Assembly: GCF_021395205.1 (NCBI RefSeq) | Contig: NZ_JAJVCS010000006.1 | Span: forward strand, 62,001 to 126,000 | Length of the DNA stretch: 64,000 nt | Source of the DNA: Polynucleobacter sp. IMCC 30228 | GTDB lineage: Bacteria > Pseudomonadota > Gammaproteobacteria > Burkholderiales > Burkholderiaceae | Direction of reading: 5' to 3' | Shown here: in pieces, positions 55,443 through 64,000 of the stretch | How positions within the stretch are numbered: position 1 is the stretch's first letter | Layout of the letters: each line of letters starts with the position of its first letter | Notes under the pieces: generated by a model | The model's database searches: none | What the model saw: only the letters and a program-made list of their open reading frames with translations | Told to the model about the DNA's origin: nothing | Position numbers and translations under genes: made by a program

Positions 55443-58400
55443 TACTGTACAACTACTGCATTGGCTTGCTTAGCAGCAAATAACTGATGCAAGCTATGCA
55501 AACATGCATCATCGGGATATAAACGCAATTCATCAGGAAATTGCATTAAGCATGCACCCCCTTGTGCAGTAACTGCTGCAGTCAAGGGTAAGCCACGCAC
55601 CATATCATTGCTGGGTTTCACCCGATTAGCAATTAAGTAGGGGTCCATTTGGCTGCGTAACATTTTTAAGTCGAGGCCCGCATCAATGCAAACATGAACA
55701 TTACGGGCAAAGCGTAAACGGGCGCCAGCAATATCCATTACTTGCTCCGCGACAATCCGCATTCCGCCAGAAAATTTATCTGGCATCACATTGACTTTGG
55801 CAATAAGTAACTCATCCTCCTTGAGCCAAGGTCGATTGGGTTCATACACTTCGCTGTATAAAGTGACCTCAAGCGCTGCGGTCCCATCATCAATCGTCGC
55901 AATCATCATGCGGCCACGTTGCCCAGTTAGCATTCGCGCCGAAGTAATAATGCCAGCCACCAATTGATCCTTACCTTCGGTAATTTTACGCAAAGGTTGC
56001 CGCACAAAGTGCTCAACCTCGAGCCGATAGGCATCAAAAAGATGACCAGTGAGACATAAGCCCAAGGCAGTTTTTTCTTCTTGGAGGCGTTTCTTTTCAG
56101 GCCATACTGGCTCACGCACTAACTCTGGTAAATGGCGATCACCATCATCTACCGAATCGAATAGGCTCACCTGATGAATCGATGCCTCAGCCTGTTCAGC
56201 CGCCTCAATTGCCCGTGCTAATGATGCTAAAAGGGTGGCCCGAATATCGTACCGTTTTGCTCCCGAGTTTTGCTCTACAGGATATAAAACATCAAAAGCG
56301 CCCGCGCGCAATAAAGCTTCAATCGCGCGCCGATTTACTTGGCGCCGATCAATGCGAGCACAAAAATCAAACAGGTCTTTAAAGGGGCCACCGTTTTCCC
56401 GCACCTTCACTAAAGCTGCAATAGCTGCTTCGCCCGTACCCCGCACAGCCCCTAGGCCATAGCGAATTTGATGCAGTGGTAAGTCAATAGCGTCTTCAGC
56501 CAAGCGCAGAGGGGTAAATTCATACGTTCCGGTATTGATGTTCGGTGGCAAAACAGTAATTCGATTCTGCAAGCAATCGTCATACAAAATTTTGACTTTG
56601 TCTGTATCGTCCATCGCTAACGATAAGTTGGCAGCCATAAATTCAGCGGGATAATACGCTTTAAGCCAAGCAGTTTGATAAGCTAATAAGGCATAGGCTG
56701 CCGCATGGGATTTATTAAATCCGTAGCCAGCAAAACGCTCCATCAAATCATAAATTTCGTGCGCTTTACTCTCACTAATGCCGCCCTGCTTTGCACCATC
56801 GCTAAAAATTTTACGGTGCTGTGCCATTTCCTCAGGCTTTTTCTTACCCATCGCCCGACGCAGTAAGTCGGCGCCACCCAAAGAATATCCGCCAATGGTT
56901 TGCGCCATTTGCATCACCTGCTCTTGGTAAACCATAATGCCGTAAGTTTCGCGTAATACTGGCTCAATCCGAGGGTCGGGATATTCGACTTTTTGTTTAC
57001 CATGCTTACGACTAATGTAATCGGGAATCAGGTCCATTGGCCCTGGACGATATAAAGCAACGAGGGCGATAATATCCTCAAAGCGATCGGGCTTAGCTTC
57101 GCGCAGCATACTTTGCATGCCGCGACTTTCCAATTGGAAGACTGCAACGGTATTGGCTTTTTTCAAAATATCAAAGGGTGCAGGATCGTCAAGTACTATT
57201 TCACCAATACTCCAGTGCTTGCGGTCAGCATGCAGTGCACGAATCCAGCGTTCAGCAGCAGCCAGAATGGTGAGGGTAGTTAAGCCTAAAAAGTCAAACT
57301 TCACTAAGCCAATTGCCTCGACATCGTCTTTATCAAACTGACTAATGACCGAATTGCTATCTTGGTCTTTAGAGTCTTGTGTATATAACGGACAAAAATC
57401 AGTTAACTTACCTGGCGCAATTAAAACGCCGCCAGCATGCATCCCCACATTGCGGGTGATGCCCTCTAATTGCTGAGCTAAAGCCAATAATTGTTTAACT
57501 TCATCTTCATTTTTTTCGCGCTCGGCTAATTGCTTTTCTTCTTTTTTAGCCATTTCAATCGTGACAACCTGGCCTGGTTTATTGGGTACTAACTTCGCAA
57601 TGCCGTCGACAAAGGTATAGCCTTGCTCGAGCACGCGCCCAACATCACGAATTGCTGCCCGCGCAGCCATCGTGCCAAAGGTCACAATTTGGCTAACGGC
57701 ATCGGCACCATACTTATCTTTTACATATTGAATGACTCGGTCACGCCCATGTTGACAAAAATCAATATCAAAGTCGGGCATGGAAACCCGTTCTGGATTT
57801 AAGAACCGTTCAAAAAGTAAGTTGTATCGCAAGGGGTCAAGATCAGTAATACCTAATGAATAAGCTACCAAAGATCCGGCGCCTGAGCCACGCCCTGGAC
57901 CAACTGGCACACCATTATTTTTCGCCCAATTAATGAAATCAGCCACAATTAAAAAATAGCCTGGAAAACCCATTTGCTCAATGGTTTTGACTTCGAAAAT
58001 TAAGCGTTCACGATAGCGCTGCTCATGCGCTGCACGCTCTTCAGGCAGAGGAAAATTGCGCTCGAGATGGCGTACCAAACCCACTTCAGCTTGTTGCAAT
58101 AAATAATCACCCAAGGTAATTCCTGGCGGGGTAGGAAACTCAGGTAAGCGCGGTTGCCCCAATACCAATGACAGATTACAGCGCTTAGCAATTTCTACCG
58201 TATTCGCTAAAGCGCTAGGTAAATCGGCAAAACGAGTAGCCATTTCAGCTTGGGTTAAAAAATACTGCTCGGTAGTAAATTTTTTCTGGCGCCGCGGGTT
58301 ACCTAGTAACTCACCTTCCGCAATACAAACGCGCGCTTCGTGTGCCGTGAAATCGTCTTTTTTCATATATTGCACGGGATGCGTTGCCGCGACCGGCAAA

Positions 58401-59017
58401 GCCATTGCACTAGCAAGCTGGCAAGCAAGTTGCAGATGCTGCTCATCTTGGGCATGACCGGCGCGCTGAACTTCAATGTAATAAGCATCAGGAAAAATAG
58501 CTTGCCAACGTTTAGCAGCTGCTTGAGCTATGGCTTCTTGGCCATTTAAAAGCGCTTGACCCACATCCCCAAGGTGTGCGCCTGACAGGGCAATTAAACC
58601 ACTAGCTAGGGTTTTACCTGCCGCTCGATCAGACGCTTTTGCAGCAGGTTCTAAAAACCATTCCGGCTGAATTTCAGCCCGCCCACGCGCTTGATTATCT
58701 AAGGAAGCACGCGTTAGGAGTTGGCATAAATTGAGATAACCCGCATGATTCTGCACCAACAATAAAAGCCGATAGGCTTGTTCGGGTTCCTGGGCATTAC
58801 TAATCCACACATCACTACCGGCAATCGGCTTAATTCCTTCGGCGCGGGCTTTACTATAAAATTTGACTAAGCCAAATAAATTACTCAGGTCGGTTAAGGC
58901 AATTGCGCCCATTTGATCTTTTTGGGCTGCAGCTACTACCTCTTCAATCCGCACCACGCCATCCGTAATTGAAAATTCGGAGTGAAGGCGTAAATGAACA
59001 AATTGGGGCGCGGTCAT
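55436..59017 (-). CDS. dnaE: DNA polymerase III alpha subunit
   Basis: Catalytic subunit of the replicative polymerase. The 1193-residue protein, slightly longer than E. coli DnaE (1160), starts with the PHP domain (FVHLRLHSEFSITDG). It has the finger/palm core with GPGRGSGAGSLVAYSLGITD and the catalytic aspartates in PDFDIDF at 414-420. MRRAMGKKKPEEM and the thumb/fingers region follow, then an HhH motif and an OB domain near 1000-1080 (VAGIITSARMLTGQRGRMM). It is divergent from gluQ with 3-4 bases between the likely starts. Confidence 0.97.
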   Translation of the reverse strand: MTAPQFVHLRLHSEFSITDGVVRIEEVVAAAQKDQMGAIALTDLSNLFGLVKFYSKARAEGIKPIAGSDVWISNAQEPEQAYRLLLLVQNHAGYLNLCQLLTRASLDNQARGRAEIQPEWFLEPAAKASDRAAGKTLASGLIALSGAHLGDVGQALLNGQEAIAQAAAKRWQAIFPDAYYIEVQRAGHAQDEQHLQLACQLASAMALPVAATHPVQYMKKDDFTAHEARVCIAEGELLGNPRRQKKFTTEQYFLTQAEMATRFADLPSALANTVEIAKRCNLSLVLGQPRLPEFPTPPGITLGDYLLQQAEVGLVRHLERNFPLPEERAAHEQRYRERLIFEVKTIEQMGFPGYFLIVADFINWAKNNGVPVGPGRGSGAGSLVAYSLGITDLDPLRYNLLFERFLNPERVSMPDFDIDFCQHGRDRVIQYVKDKYGADAVSQIVTFGTMAARAAIRDVGRVLEQGYTFVDGIAKLVPNKPGQVVTIEMAKKEEKQLAEREKNEDEVKQLLALAQQLEGITRNVGMHAGGVLIAPGKLTDFCPLYTQDSKDQDSNSVISQFDKDDVEAIGLVKFDFLGLTTLTILAAAERWIRALHADRKHWSIGEIVLDDPAPFDILKKANTVAVFQLESRGMQSMLREAKPDRFEDIIALVALYRPGPMDLIPDYISRKHGKQKVEYPDPRIEPVLRETYGIMVYQEQVMQMAQTIGGYSLGGADLLRRAMGKKKPEEMAQHRKIFSDGAKQGGISESKAHEIYDLMERFAGYGFNKSHAAAYALLAYQTAWLKAYYPAEFMAANLSLAMDDTDKVKILYDDCLQNRITVLPPNINTGTYEFTPLRLAEDAIDLPLHQIRYGLGAVRGTGEAAIAALVKVRENGGPFKDLFDFCARIDRRQVNRRAIEALLRAGAFDVLYPVEQNSGAKRYDIRATLLASLARAIEAAEQAEASIHQVSLFDSVDDGDRHLPELVREPVWPEKKRLQEEKTALGLCLTGHLFDAYRLEVEHFVRQPLRKITEGKDQLVAGIITSARMLTGQRGRMMIATIDDGTAALEVTLYSEVYEPNRPWLKEDELLIAKVNVMPDKFSGGMRIVAEQVMDIAGARLRFARNVHVCIDAGLDLKMLRSQMDPYLIANRVKPSNDMVRGLPLTAAVTAQGGACLMQFPDELRLYPDDACLHSLHQLFAAKQANAVVVQYQ

Positions 59018-59020
59018 GAG

Positions 59021-59944
59021 ATGATTTTAGCTGTGTCTACACTTCAACCTGCCACATTTTTTGGCTCTAGCTATCGGGGGCGCTTTGCGCCTTCACCCAC
59101 TGGGCCTTTGCATTTAGGCTCCCTTGCTACGGCTCTAGGAAGCTGGCTTGACGCTCGCGCCCACCAAGGAAAATGGTTGCTCAGAATTGAAGATGTCGAT
59201 GGGCCACGATCATTACCAAGGGCAACGACAACTATTCTGCATCAACTCAGTGCCTGTGGCCTGCAATGGGACGAAGAGCTCATCTACCAATCTCAACGCA
59301 CTTCATACTATGAAACTGCTTTGCTGCAGCTCTTTCAAGCGGGTTTGGCCTATACCTGCACCTGCTCGCGACAGCAGATTATGAGTGCCTTAGCAGCCCA
59401 GGGTAGCCATTCTGAACGGCATGAAGAGCTCATTTATCCACGTATTTGTCGCCCAATCCAGATTCCCCACTCGCTAGCCAACTCGGAATTCTTTAATTTG
59501 GCCAGCCCAGTAGCTTGGCGTCTTGCGCTTCAAGCAGAGGAGCTCAAGCAAAGCGTAGGGGATTTTGTTTTACGGCGTGCAGATGGCTTTTTTAACTACC
59601 AAATGGCCGTAGTGGTAGATGATGCTGCCCAAAATATCACGCATATCGTGCGGGGTGCCGATTTAGCCAGCAATACGGCTCGACAAGTCTATTTACAAGG
59701 CGTTTTAGGATATCCTACCCCACACTATCTGCACTTACCCTTAGTGCTCGATCAGCGGGGGGAAAAGCTCAGCAAGCAAACCCTGGCTACTGCCATCGCC
59801 ACAGAAAATCCGCAACTCACTTTGCAAGCACTGCAAGCAGCAGCAAATCATTTAGGCCTTGCTAATTTATCCAATCACCACCATCTCACAATTGCCGAAT
59901 GGTTACACGCTGCCACCCACGCTTGGCGGGAGCAGAAAATCTAA
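59021..59944 (+). CDS. gluQ: Glutamyl-Q tRNA(Asp) synthetase
   Basis: Truncated GluRS paralogue (YadB) that attaches glutamate to the queuosine base of tRNA-Asp. The product (307 residues from ATG 59021) has GRFAPSPTGPLHLGSL with the HIGH-type motif, WLLRIEDVDGPR, a zinc site CTC...YPRIC, and GEKLSKQT in place of KMSKS. It lacks the anticodon-binding domain of GluRS. An in-frame ATG at 58994 has a better Shine-Dalgarno (GAAGG) but would overlap dnaE. It converges with the helicase gene. Confidence 0.94.
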   Translation: MILAVSTLQPATFFGSSYRGRFAPSPTGPLHLGSLATALGSWLDARAHQGKWLLRIEDVDGPRSLPRATTTILHQLSACGLQWDEELIYQSQRTSYYETALLQLFQAGLAYTCTCSRQQIMSALAAQGSHSERHEELIYPRICRPIQIPHSLANSEFFNLASPVAWRLALQAEELKQSVGDFVLRRADGFFNYQMAVVVDDAAQNITHIVRGADLASNTARQVYLQGVLGYPTPHYLHLPLVLDQRGEKLSKQTLATAIATENPQLTLQALQAAANHLGLANLSNHHHLTIAEWLHAATHAWREQKI

Positions 59945-59966
59945 AGCGCTGAATTGCTTGTTTAGA

Positions 59967-61412
59967 TTAGTGAGATTTTTTTCTACTGCCACCCAAGAGT
60001 GCGCCAACGAGCGGCTTAGCAGGGGTAATTCCAGCCTCATTCATCGGTTCAGCAGCAGCCTCACTACTCGCTTTAGGCGAGGCTTGATAGGGCTGATAGA
60101 AGAAAGGGTCGACGGGTTGCTTTGGCGGCGGTACCGACTTGGTGCTTCGCCCTCTAGTCAGGGCCTTAGCTGGAGCAAAGTCAGACACTGGTAAGGGCGC
60201 GATATCCAACTTCCGTTTTAATAGCTTCTCAATATCATCAAGCAAACGCTTCTCACTAGAGTCGACTAAGGCAATCGCATCGCCTTTGCTGCCAGCTCGT
60301 CCGGTGCGACCTATGCGATGAATAAAGTCTTCGGCACTGAAGGGTAACTCATGATTAATAACACAAGGCATATCCGGAATATCTAAGCCTCGAGCTGCCA
60401 CATCGGTCGCGACTAAAGCTTCAATGACACCAGATTTAAAAGCATCTAAAGTTAAGGTGCGTTCACCTTGACTTTTGTCACCGTGCAAAGCACCGGTTTT
60501 AATGCCATCGCGCTCTAAGGCGCGAGCCAATCTTGCGCAACCTAAACGACTATTAGTAAAAATTAAATATTGCCGCGGAAAGCCCGCTTGAGTGCGCTCA
60601 TGAATAATGCTCACAATAGCTGCTTGCTTATTTTCAGATGCCACTAAGTGAGCCACCTGCTTCACCGTATCAGCGGCAGCGTTTTGGCGCGCTACTTCAA
60701 CTGTCACGGGATTGCGCAAATAACTTTGGGCGAGTTTTTTAATTTCTGGTGAAAAGGTTGCTGAGAATAGCAGAGTTTGCCGTTTAGCCGGAATCAAATT
60801 AATAATGCGCTGCAAGTCCGGCAAGAAACCCATATCCAACATCCGGTCGGCCTCATCTAAGACGAGGATTTCTACTTGCGATAAATTTGCGGTCTTTGAA
60901 CCCAGGTGATCGAGTAAGCGCCCTGGGGTGGCAATTAAAATTTCGACACCAGCACGTAAAGCTGCTACCTGCGGTTGCATATCAACCCCCCCAAAAACGA
61001 CCGCAGTACGTAAATCGGTATGGCGTGAATAATTGGCGGCATTCTCTGCAACCTGATCACTGAGTTCGCGCGTGGGGGTCAATACCAAAGCCCGAATTGG
61101 GTGACGTGCTGGGGAAGCACTACTACTTGATAGGGGTAATAATTTTTGAATGATCGGCAAAATAAAAGCAGCAGTCTTACCTGTACCTGTTTGTGCTGCG
61201 CCCATCACATCTTGCCCAGTCAACACAATTGGTATAGCTTTTGCCTGAATTGGGGTGGGGGTTGTATAGCCCTGCTCAGCAATCGCCTTCAGTATGAGGG
61301 GATCTAAAGCAAAATCAGTAAAGGCTGCCACTGGGGCATTGGGAGAGTCTTCAGATCCGCCATTGGGCGGGGAATTGGCAGGGGAATTTACTTCAGGAGC
61401 AGAATTAATCAA
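59967..61412 (-). CDS. rhlE: DEAD-box ATP-dependent RNA helicase, RhlE type
   Basis: ATP-dependent RNA unwinding enzyme acting in ribosome assembly or RNA turnover. The 481-residue protein has the Q motif TPTPIQ, motif I AQTGTGKT at 73-80, PTRELSDQV, DEAD as VLDEADRMLDMGF, SAT as FSATFS, DVAARGLDIPD and HRIGRTGRAG. It has a basic, Pro-rich tail ending in GGSRKKSH. The start appears to be TTG at 61412 with AAGG upstream (spacing about 5-6); the first ATG lies within motif I and cannot be used. The N-terminal 30 residues are low-complexity. Confidence 0.93.
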   Translation of the reverse strand: MINSAPEVNSPANSPPNGGSEDSPNAPVAAFTDFALDPLILKAIAEQGYTTPTPIQAKAIPIVLTGQDVMGAAQTGTGKTAAFILPIIQKLLPLSSSSASPARHPIRALVLTPTRELSDQVAENAANYSRHTDLRTAVVFGGVDMQPQVAALRAGVEILIATPGRLLDHLGSKTANLSQVEILVLDEADRMLDMGFLPDLQRIINLIPAKRQTLLFSATFSPEIKKLAQSYLRNPVTVEVARQNAAADTVKQVAHLVASENKQAAIVSIIHERTQAGFPRQYLIFTNSRLGCARLARALERDGIKTGALHGDKSQGERTLTLDAFKSGVIEALVATDVAARGLDIPDMPCVINHELPFSAEDFIHRIGRTGRAGSKGDAIALVDSSEKRLLDDIEKLLKRKLDIAPLPVSDFAPAKALTRGRSTKSVPPPKQPVDPFFYQPYQASPKASSEAAAEPMNEAGITPAKPLVGALLGGSRKKSH

Positions 61413-61454
61413 AATACCTTATAAAATACAAAAAAGCCCTTTTAAATTAGCGGC

Positions 61455-61862
61455 TTACGAAAGAGCGGCAATGCCGGCTTGGGCGATGCTAGCATCCTCA
61501 GCAGATTTAACGCCAGATACGCCTACAGCCCCTATAGTAAACCCATCGACGACGATATTGATCCCACCCTCTAACATACCGCCAATATGCGGCGCTGATA
61601 AGAAGGAAATGCGTCCATTATTAATAATTTCTTCATAGACGCGACTTTCACGTTTGCCCATTGCGGCAGCACGAGCTTTCTCTTCGGCTATATAGGTTGA
61701 AACAGGGGCGCATTCATCACGACGAATTAAGCCTAAGAGATGACCCCCATCGTCACATACGGCAATCGTCACCGCAAAATTACCAGCCGCTGCAAAAGCA
61801 TCTGCAGCATTCAAAATTTTCTGCACATCAGCTTGAGTGAGATAGGGCTTTTTAGCAAGCAT
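61455..61862 (-). CDS. GlcG/HbpS family protein
   Basis: A 135-residue protein of the GlcG/HbpS (DUF336) fold: LTQADVQKILNAADAFAAAG at the N-terminus, then VCDDGGHLLGL, and a Gly-rich end GGINIVVDGFTIGAVGVSG followed by EDASIAQAGIAAL. Members are haem-binding or accompany glycolate oxidase (glcG), but the biochemical role is unclear. No signal peptide is seen. It follows the aminotransferase gene by 52 bases on the same strand and sits close to a GlcD-like dehydrogenase, supporting a glycolate/glyoxylate link. Confidence 0.85.
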   Translation of the reverse strand: MLAKKPYLTQADVQKILNAADAFAAAGNFAVTIAVCDDGGHLLGLIRRDECAPVSTYIAEEKARAAAMGKRESRVYEEIINNGRISFLSAPHIGGMLEGGINIVVDGFTIGAVGVSGVKSAEDASIAQAGIAALS

Positions 61863-61914
61863 GGTAATTTGTTTTCAAATAAAAATAGGGTTAATAGCTG
61901 CGCTTTTGATCTGA

Positions 61915-63108
61915 TTAAACAGCGGATTTTAAGAAATCTTGCGCAGCCACTACGCCACTGGCTTTGGGTTTGTAACCCATTGTTTGTAGGCCCATTTCGA
62001 CGCCACTTAAGGCTGCCATGAGAGTTAAGTCGTTGCAATCGCCCAAGTGACCAATGCGAAATACACGACCCTTAACGCGACCTAAACCAGTACCTAAGGC
62101 CATATTAAAGCGCTCTAAAATATGTTTGCGCAAGGCATCGGAATCCATACCCTCCGGGGCCAAAATAGCAGTGTTTACTGGTGAATAAGCGCTTGCATCT
62201 AAGCATTGATTTTCAAGACCCCAGGCTGCCACAGCACGCCGACAAGCTTCACCTAAGCGTTGATGACGCGCAAAAATATTATCCAAGCCCTCGGTCATCA
62301 TCATATCTAAGGCCTCATGCAAACCATAAAGCAAATTGGTATTAGGCGTGGTGGGCCAAAAGCCTTGTTTATTAAATTCCATAATATCGGCCCAATCCCA
62401 ATAGGCCCGAGGAATGGTCGCTTTCTTGCTAGCTTCAATGGCTTTCTGCGAAATTGCATTAAAGCCTAAACCTGGCGGCAGCATTAAGCCTTTTTGTGAA
62501 CCCGCAATGGTGACATCAACGCCCCACTCGTCGTGACGGTAATCAGCAGAACCTAAACCCGAAACGGTATCGACTAATAGTAAGGCCGGATGCTTGGCGT
62601 TATCAATGGCCTTGCGCACTGCAGGAATGTTGGAAGTAATACCAGTGGCAGTTTCGTTATGAACCACGCACACTGCTTTAATTTCGTGTTTAGTATCTTG
62701 CTTTAAACGCTCTTCAATTAAGTTGGCATCAACTCCCCAACGCCAAGCAGCATCGCCAGGTTTAGAAATGATTTCGGCATTTAAGCCGAGTTTTTTTGCT
62801 AACACCATCCAAAGATGCGCAAACTGACCCGTTTCGTAGCCTAAGATTTTGTCGCCAGGATTTAAGATATTCACTAAAGCACTTTCCCAAGAGCCAGTAC
62901 CAGAGGCAGCGTAAATAATGACGGGTTGCTTAGTTTTAAAGATTTTTTTAACGTCTTCTAAGACCTTTAAAGCTAAAGCTTGAAATTCTGGGCCGCGATG
63001 GTCAATGACTTGAAAGCTAATTGCGCGCAAAATACGGGGTGGTACTGGGCTCGGCCCAGGAATATTGAGAAAATGGTGGCCCGAAGGGTGTGAATCAAGT
63101 TTCAACAT
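61915..63108 (-). CDS. Alanine/serine--glyoxylate aminotransferase family protein
   Basis: PLP-dependent class V aminotransferase of 397 residues. HFLNIPGPSPVPPRIL at the N-terminus, AASGTGSWESALVN, VVHNETATG, LLLVDTVSGLGSADYRHDEW, and PLP Lys206 in AGSQKGLMLPPG are the AGT/SgaA pattern. It likely converts glyoxylate to glycine with serine or alanine as donor; some homologues act on other amino donors. GGAGA lies about 6 bases before ATG 63108. It is divergent from the FAD-linked dehydrogenase and followed by the GlcG-like gene. Confidence 0.9.
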   Translation of the reverse strand: MLKLDSHPSGHHFLNIPGPSPVPPRILRAISFQVIDHRGPEFQALALKVLEDVKKIFKTKQPVIIYAASGTGSWESALVNILNPGDKILGYETGQFAHLWMVLAKKLGLNAEIISKPGDAAWRWGVDANLIEERLKQDTKHEIKAVCVVHNETATGITSNIPAVRKAIDNAKHPALLLVDTVSGLGSADYRHDEWGVDVTIAGSQKGLMLPPGLGFNAISQKAIEASKKATIPRAYWDWADIMEFNKQGFWPTTPNTNLLYGLHEALDMMMTEGLDNIFARHQRLGEACRRAVAAWGLENQCLDASAYSPVNTAILAPEGMDSDALRKHILERFNMALGTGLGRVKGRVFRIGHLGDCNDLTLMAALSGVEMGLQTMGYKPKASGVVAAQDFLKSAV

Positions 63109-63193
63109 GAAGTCTCCGAAATAAAATTATTATTAATACTATTGATAAATTGCTAAATACCGTATTTTGCAGCATTCTCCCATATCTTGCCAT

Positions 63194-64000
63194 ATGCTGA
63201 TAAAACCTGCATTTCCCCCTGAAATTGCCGCCCGCCTACGTAAAAACGTCAAGGGCGCCTTATTGACCGATATGGCCAATCGGGGTCGATACGCTACCGA
63301 TGCGTCGATTTACCAGCAATTTCCTCTGGCTGTCTTTATTCCAGAAGACGCTGAAGACCTTAAAACTGCCTTGGCAGTAGCCGCAGAATTTGCTATTCCT
63401 GTTTTGCCCCGTGGTGGTGGAACGAGTCAATGCGGCCAAACCACAGGGGCTGCGCTGGTAATCGACAATAGCCACGCCTTTCGCCATATCCTTGAAATAG
63501 ATCTAAAGCGAGCAGAGGTGGAGGTCGAGCCGGGCTTGGTGCTAGACCACCTCAACGCCAAACTCAAAACGAGTGGCTTGTGGTTTCCAGTGGATGTGTC
63601 AACCGGTGCCCAAGCCACGATTGGCGGCATGGCTGGAAATAATTCCTGCGGCAGTCGCTCAATTGCCTACGGCAATATGGTGCATAACGTAATTGGTATC
63701 GAAGCTTGGTTGGCTAATGGCAAGCTTGGCCAATTTGGACCTTATGCCCAAAGCTCAGGTGTCGCTAAAGAATTGGGCATCTTTGTCAAAGGTCTGGCTG
63801 AGCAACTTCAGCCTGAAATAGAAGCCAATTGGCCCAAGGTATTACGCCGCGTAGCAGGCTACAACCTCGATGTTTTTCATCCCCAAAGTGAATTGCCCTA
63901 TACCAATGACGGTAGTGTCAATTTAGCGCATTTGCTGGTGGGTAGCGAAGGTACCCTCGCCTATTTCAAGTCCCTGCGCTTAAAGCTAGCCCCTTTGCCG
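63194..64000 (+). CDS. FAD-linked oxidase/dehydrogenase (GlcD/YdiJ-like), 3'-truncated by window edge
   Basis: The frame is open from ATG 63194 through the window end (269 codons, no stop). It encodes the N-terminal part of a PCMH-type FAD-binding protein: YATDASIYQQFPLAVFIPED, then LPRGGGTSQCGQTTGAALVI (FAD pyrophosphate loop), EVEPGLVLDHLNAKL, GGMAGNNSCGSRSI and VGSEGTLAYF. The opening resembles large dehydrogenases fused to a 4Fe-4S CCG domain (YdiJ; D-lactate or 2-hydroxyglutarate type) as much as GlcD; the missing C-terminus would decide. It lies opposite the glyoxylate aminotransferase with an 85-base AT-rich spacer holding the promoters. Confidence 0.9.
   Translation, partial: MLIKPAFPPEIAARLRKNVKGALLTDMANRGRYATDASIYQQFPLAVFIPEDAEDLKTALAVAAEFAIPVLPRGGGTSQCGQTTGAALVIDNSHAFRHILEIDLKRAEVEVEPGLVLDHLNAKLKTSGLWFPVDVSTGAQATIGGMAGNNSCGSRSIAYGNMVHNVIGIEAWLANGKLGQFGPYAQSSGVAKELGIFVKGLAEQLQPEIEANWPKVLRRVAGYNLDVFHPQSELPYTNDGSVNLAHLLVGSEGTLAYFKSLRLKLAPLP

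Overview
The window reads as a chromosomal segment of a freshwater-type betaproteobacterium in the Burkholderiaceae, most like Polynucleobacter. This is inferred from gene content and order, not from a database search. Supporting signs are the DUF3460-scpA-panC order, Bug (TctC-family) receptors, a 6S RNA next to zapA, pepA-holC opposite lptFG, rsfS-rlmH-maf-rng, moderately low G+C, and very tight packing with many ATGA overlaps and few intergenic gaps. I see no insertion sequence, prophage, integrase or CRISPR array.

Layout. 1-3485 (+): 3' part of metG, a DUF3460 gene, scpA and panC. 3514-12027 (-): an oxalate locus made of a Crp/Fnr-type regulator, oxc, frc, a PAS protein, a second frc, a formyltransferase resembling the hydrolase domain of 10-formyl-THF dehydrogenase, an alpha/beta hydrolase and a Bug receptor. 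A TTGA-N6-TCAA box lies exactly where a class II Crp/Fnr activator would bind relative to a good -10 upstream of oxc. 12150-25681 (+): a cobalamin riboswitch followed by a co-directional run of 13 genes for corrinoid uptake (btuB, btuF, btuC, btuD) and late cobalamin synthesis (cobB, cobU, cobO, cbiB, cobD, cobQ, cobT, cobS, cobC). No corrin-ring genes are present in the window.

25718-31819: a coiled-coil protein, zapA, 6S RNA, a TauE/SafE permease starting right at the 3' end of the 6S RNA, a leftward GntR regulator, then a rightward SDR plus a SsuABC/NitT-like ABC transporter of unknown substrate. 31839-38672 (-): pepA-holC-lgt followed closely by malonate genes (mcd, a Bug receptor, matB). 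38766-42046 (+): lptF, lptG and a CysB-type LysR regulator. 42123-44124 (-): a DUF5672 protein, tRNA-Leu(CAA) and a quinone oxidoreductase.

44272-50932 (+): yebC, purD, hemF, nadD, rsfS, rlmH, maf, rng. 50961-59944: msbA, two glycosyltransferase genes (one a GT2-GT9 fusion) and dnaE/gluQ. 59967-64000: a DEAD-box helicase, a GlcG-like protein, an alanine/serine-glyoxylate-type aminotransferase and, divergently, the start of a large FAD-linked dehydrogenase.

The catabolic genes share a theme: oxalate, malonate and probably glycolate/glyoxylate, which are small acids formed by photolysis of dissolved organic matter. The parts I consider least explained are the oxalate locus (two diverged Frc proteins, a free-standing FDH-like formyltransferase, an orphan PAS protein, a Crp/Fnr-type promoter), the SDR-ABC operon with a degenerate SDR active site, the 6S RNA overlapping or abutting both neighbouring genes, and the GT2-GT9 fusion.
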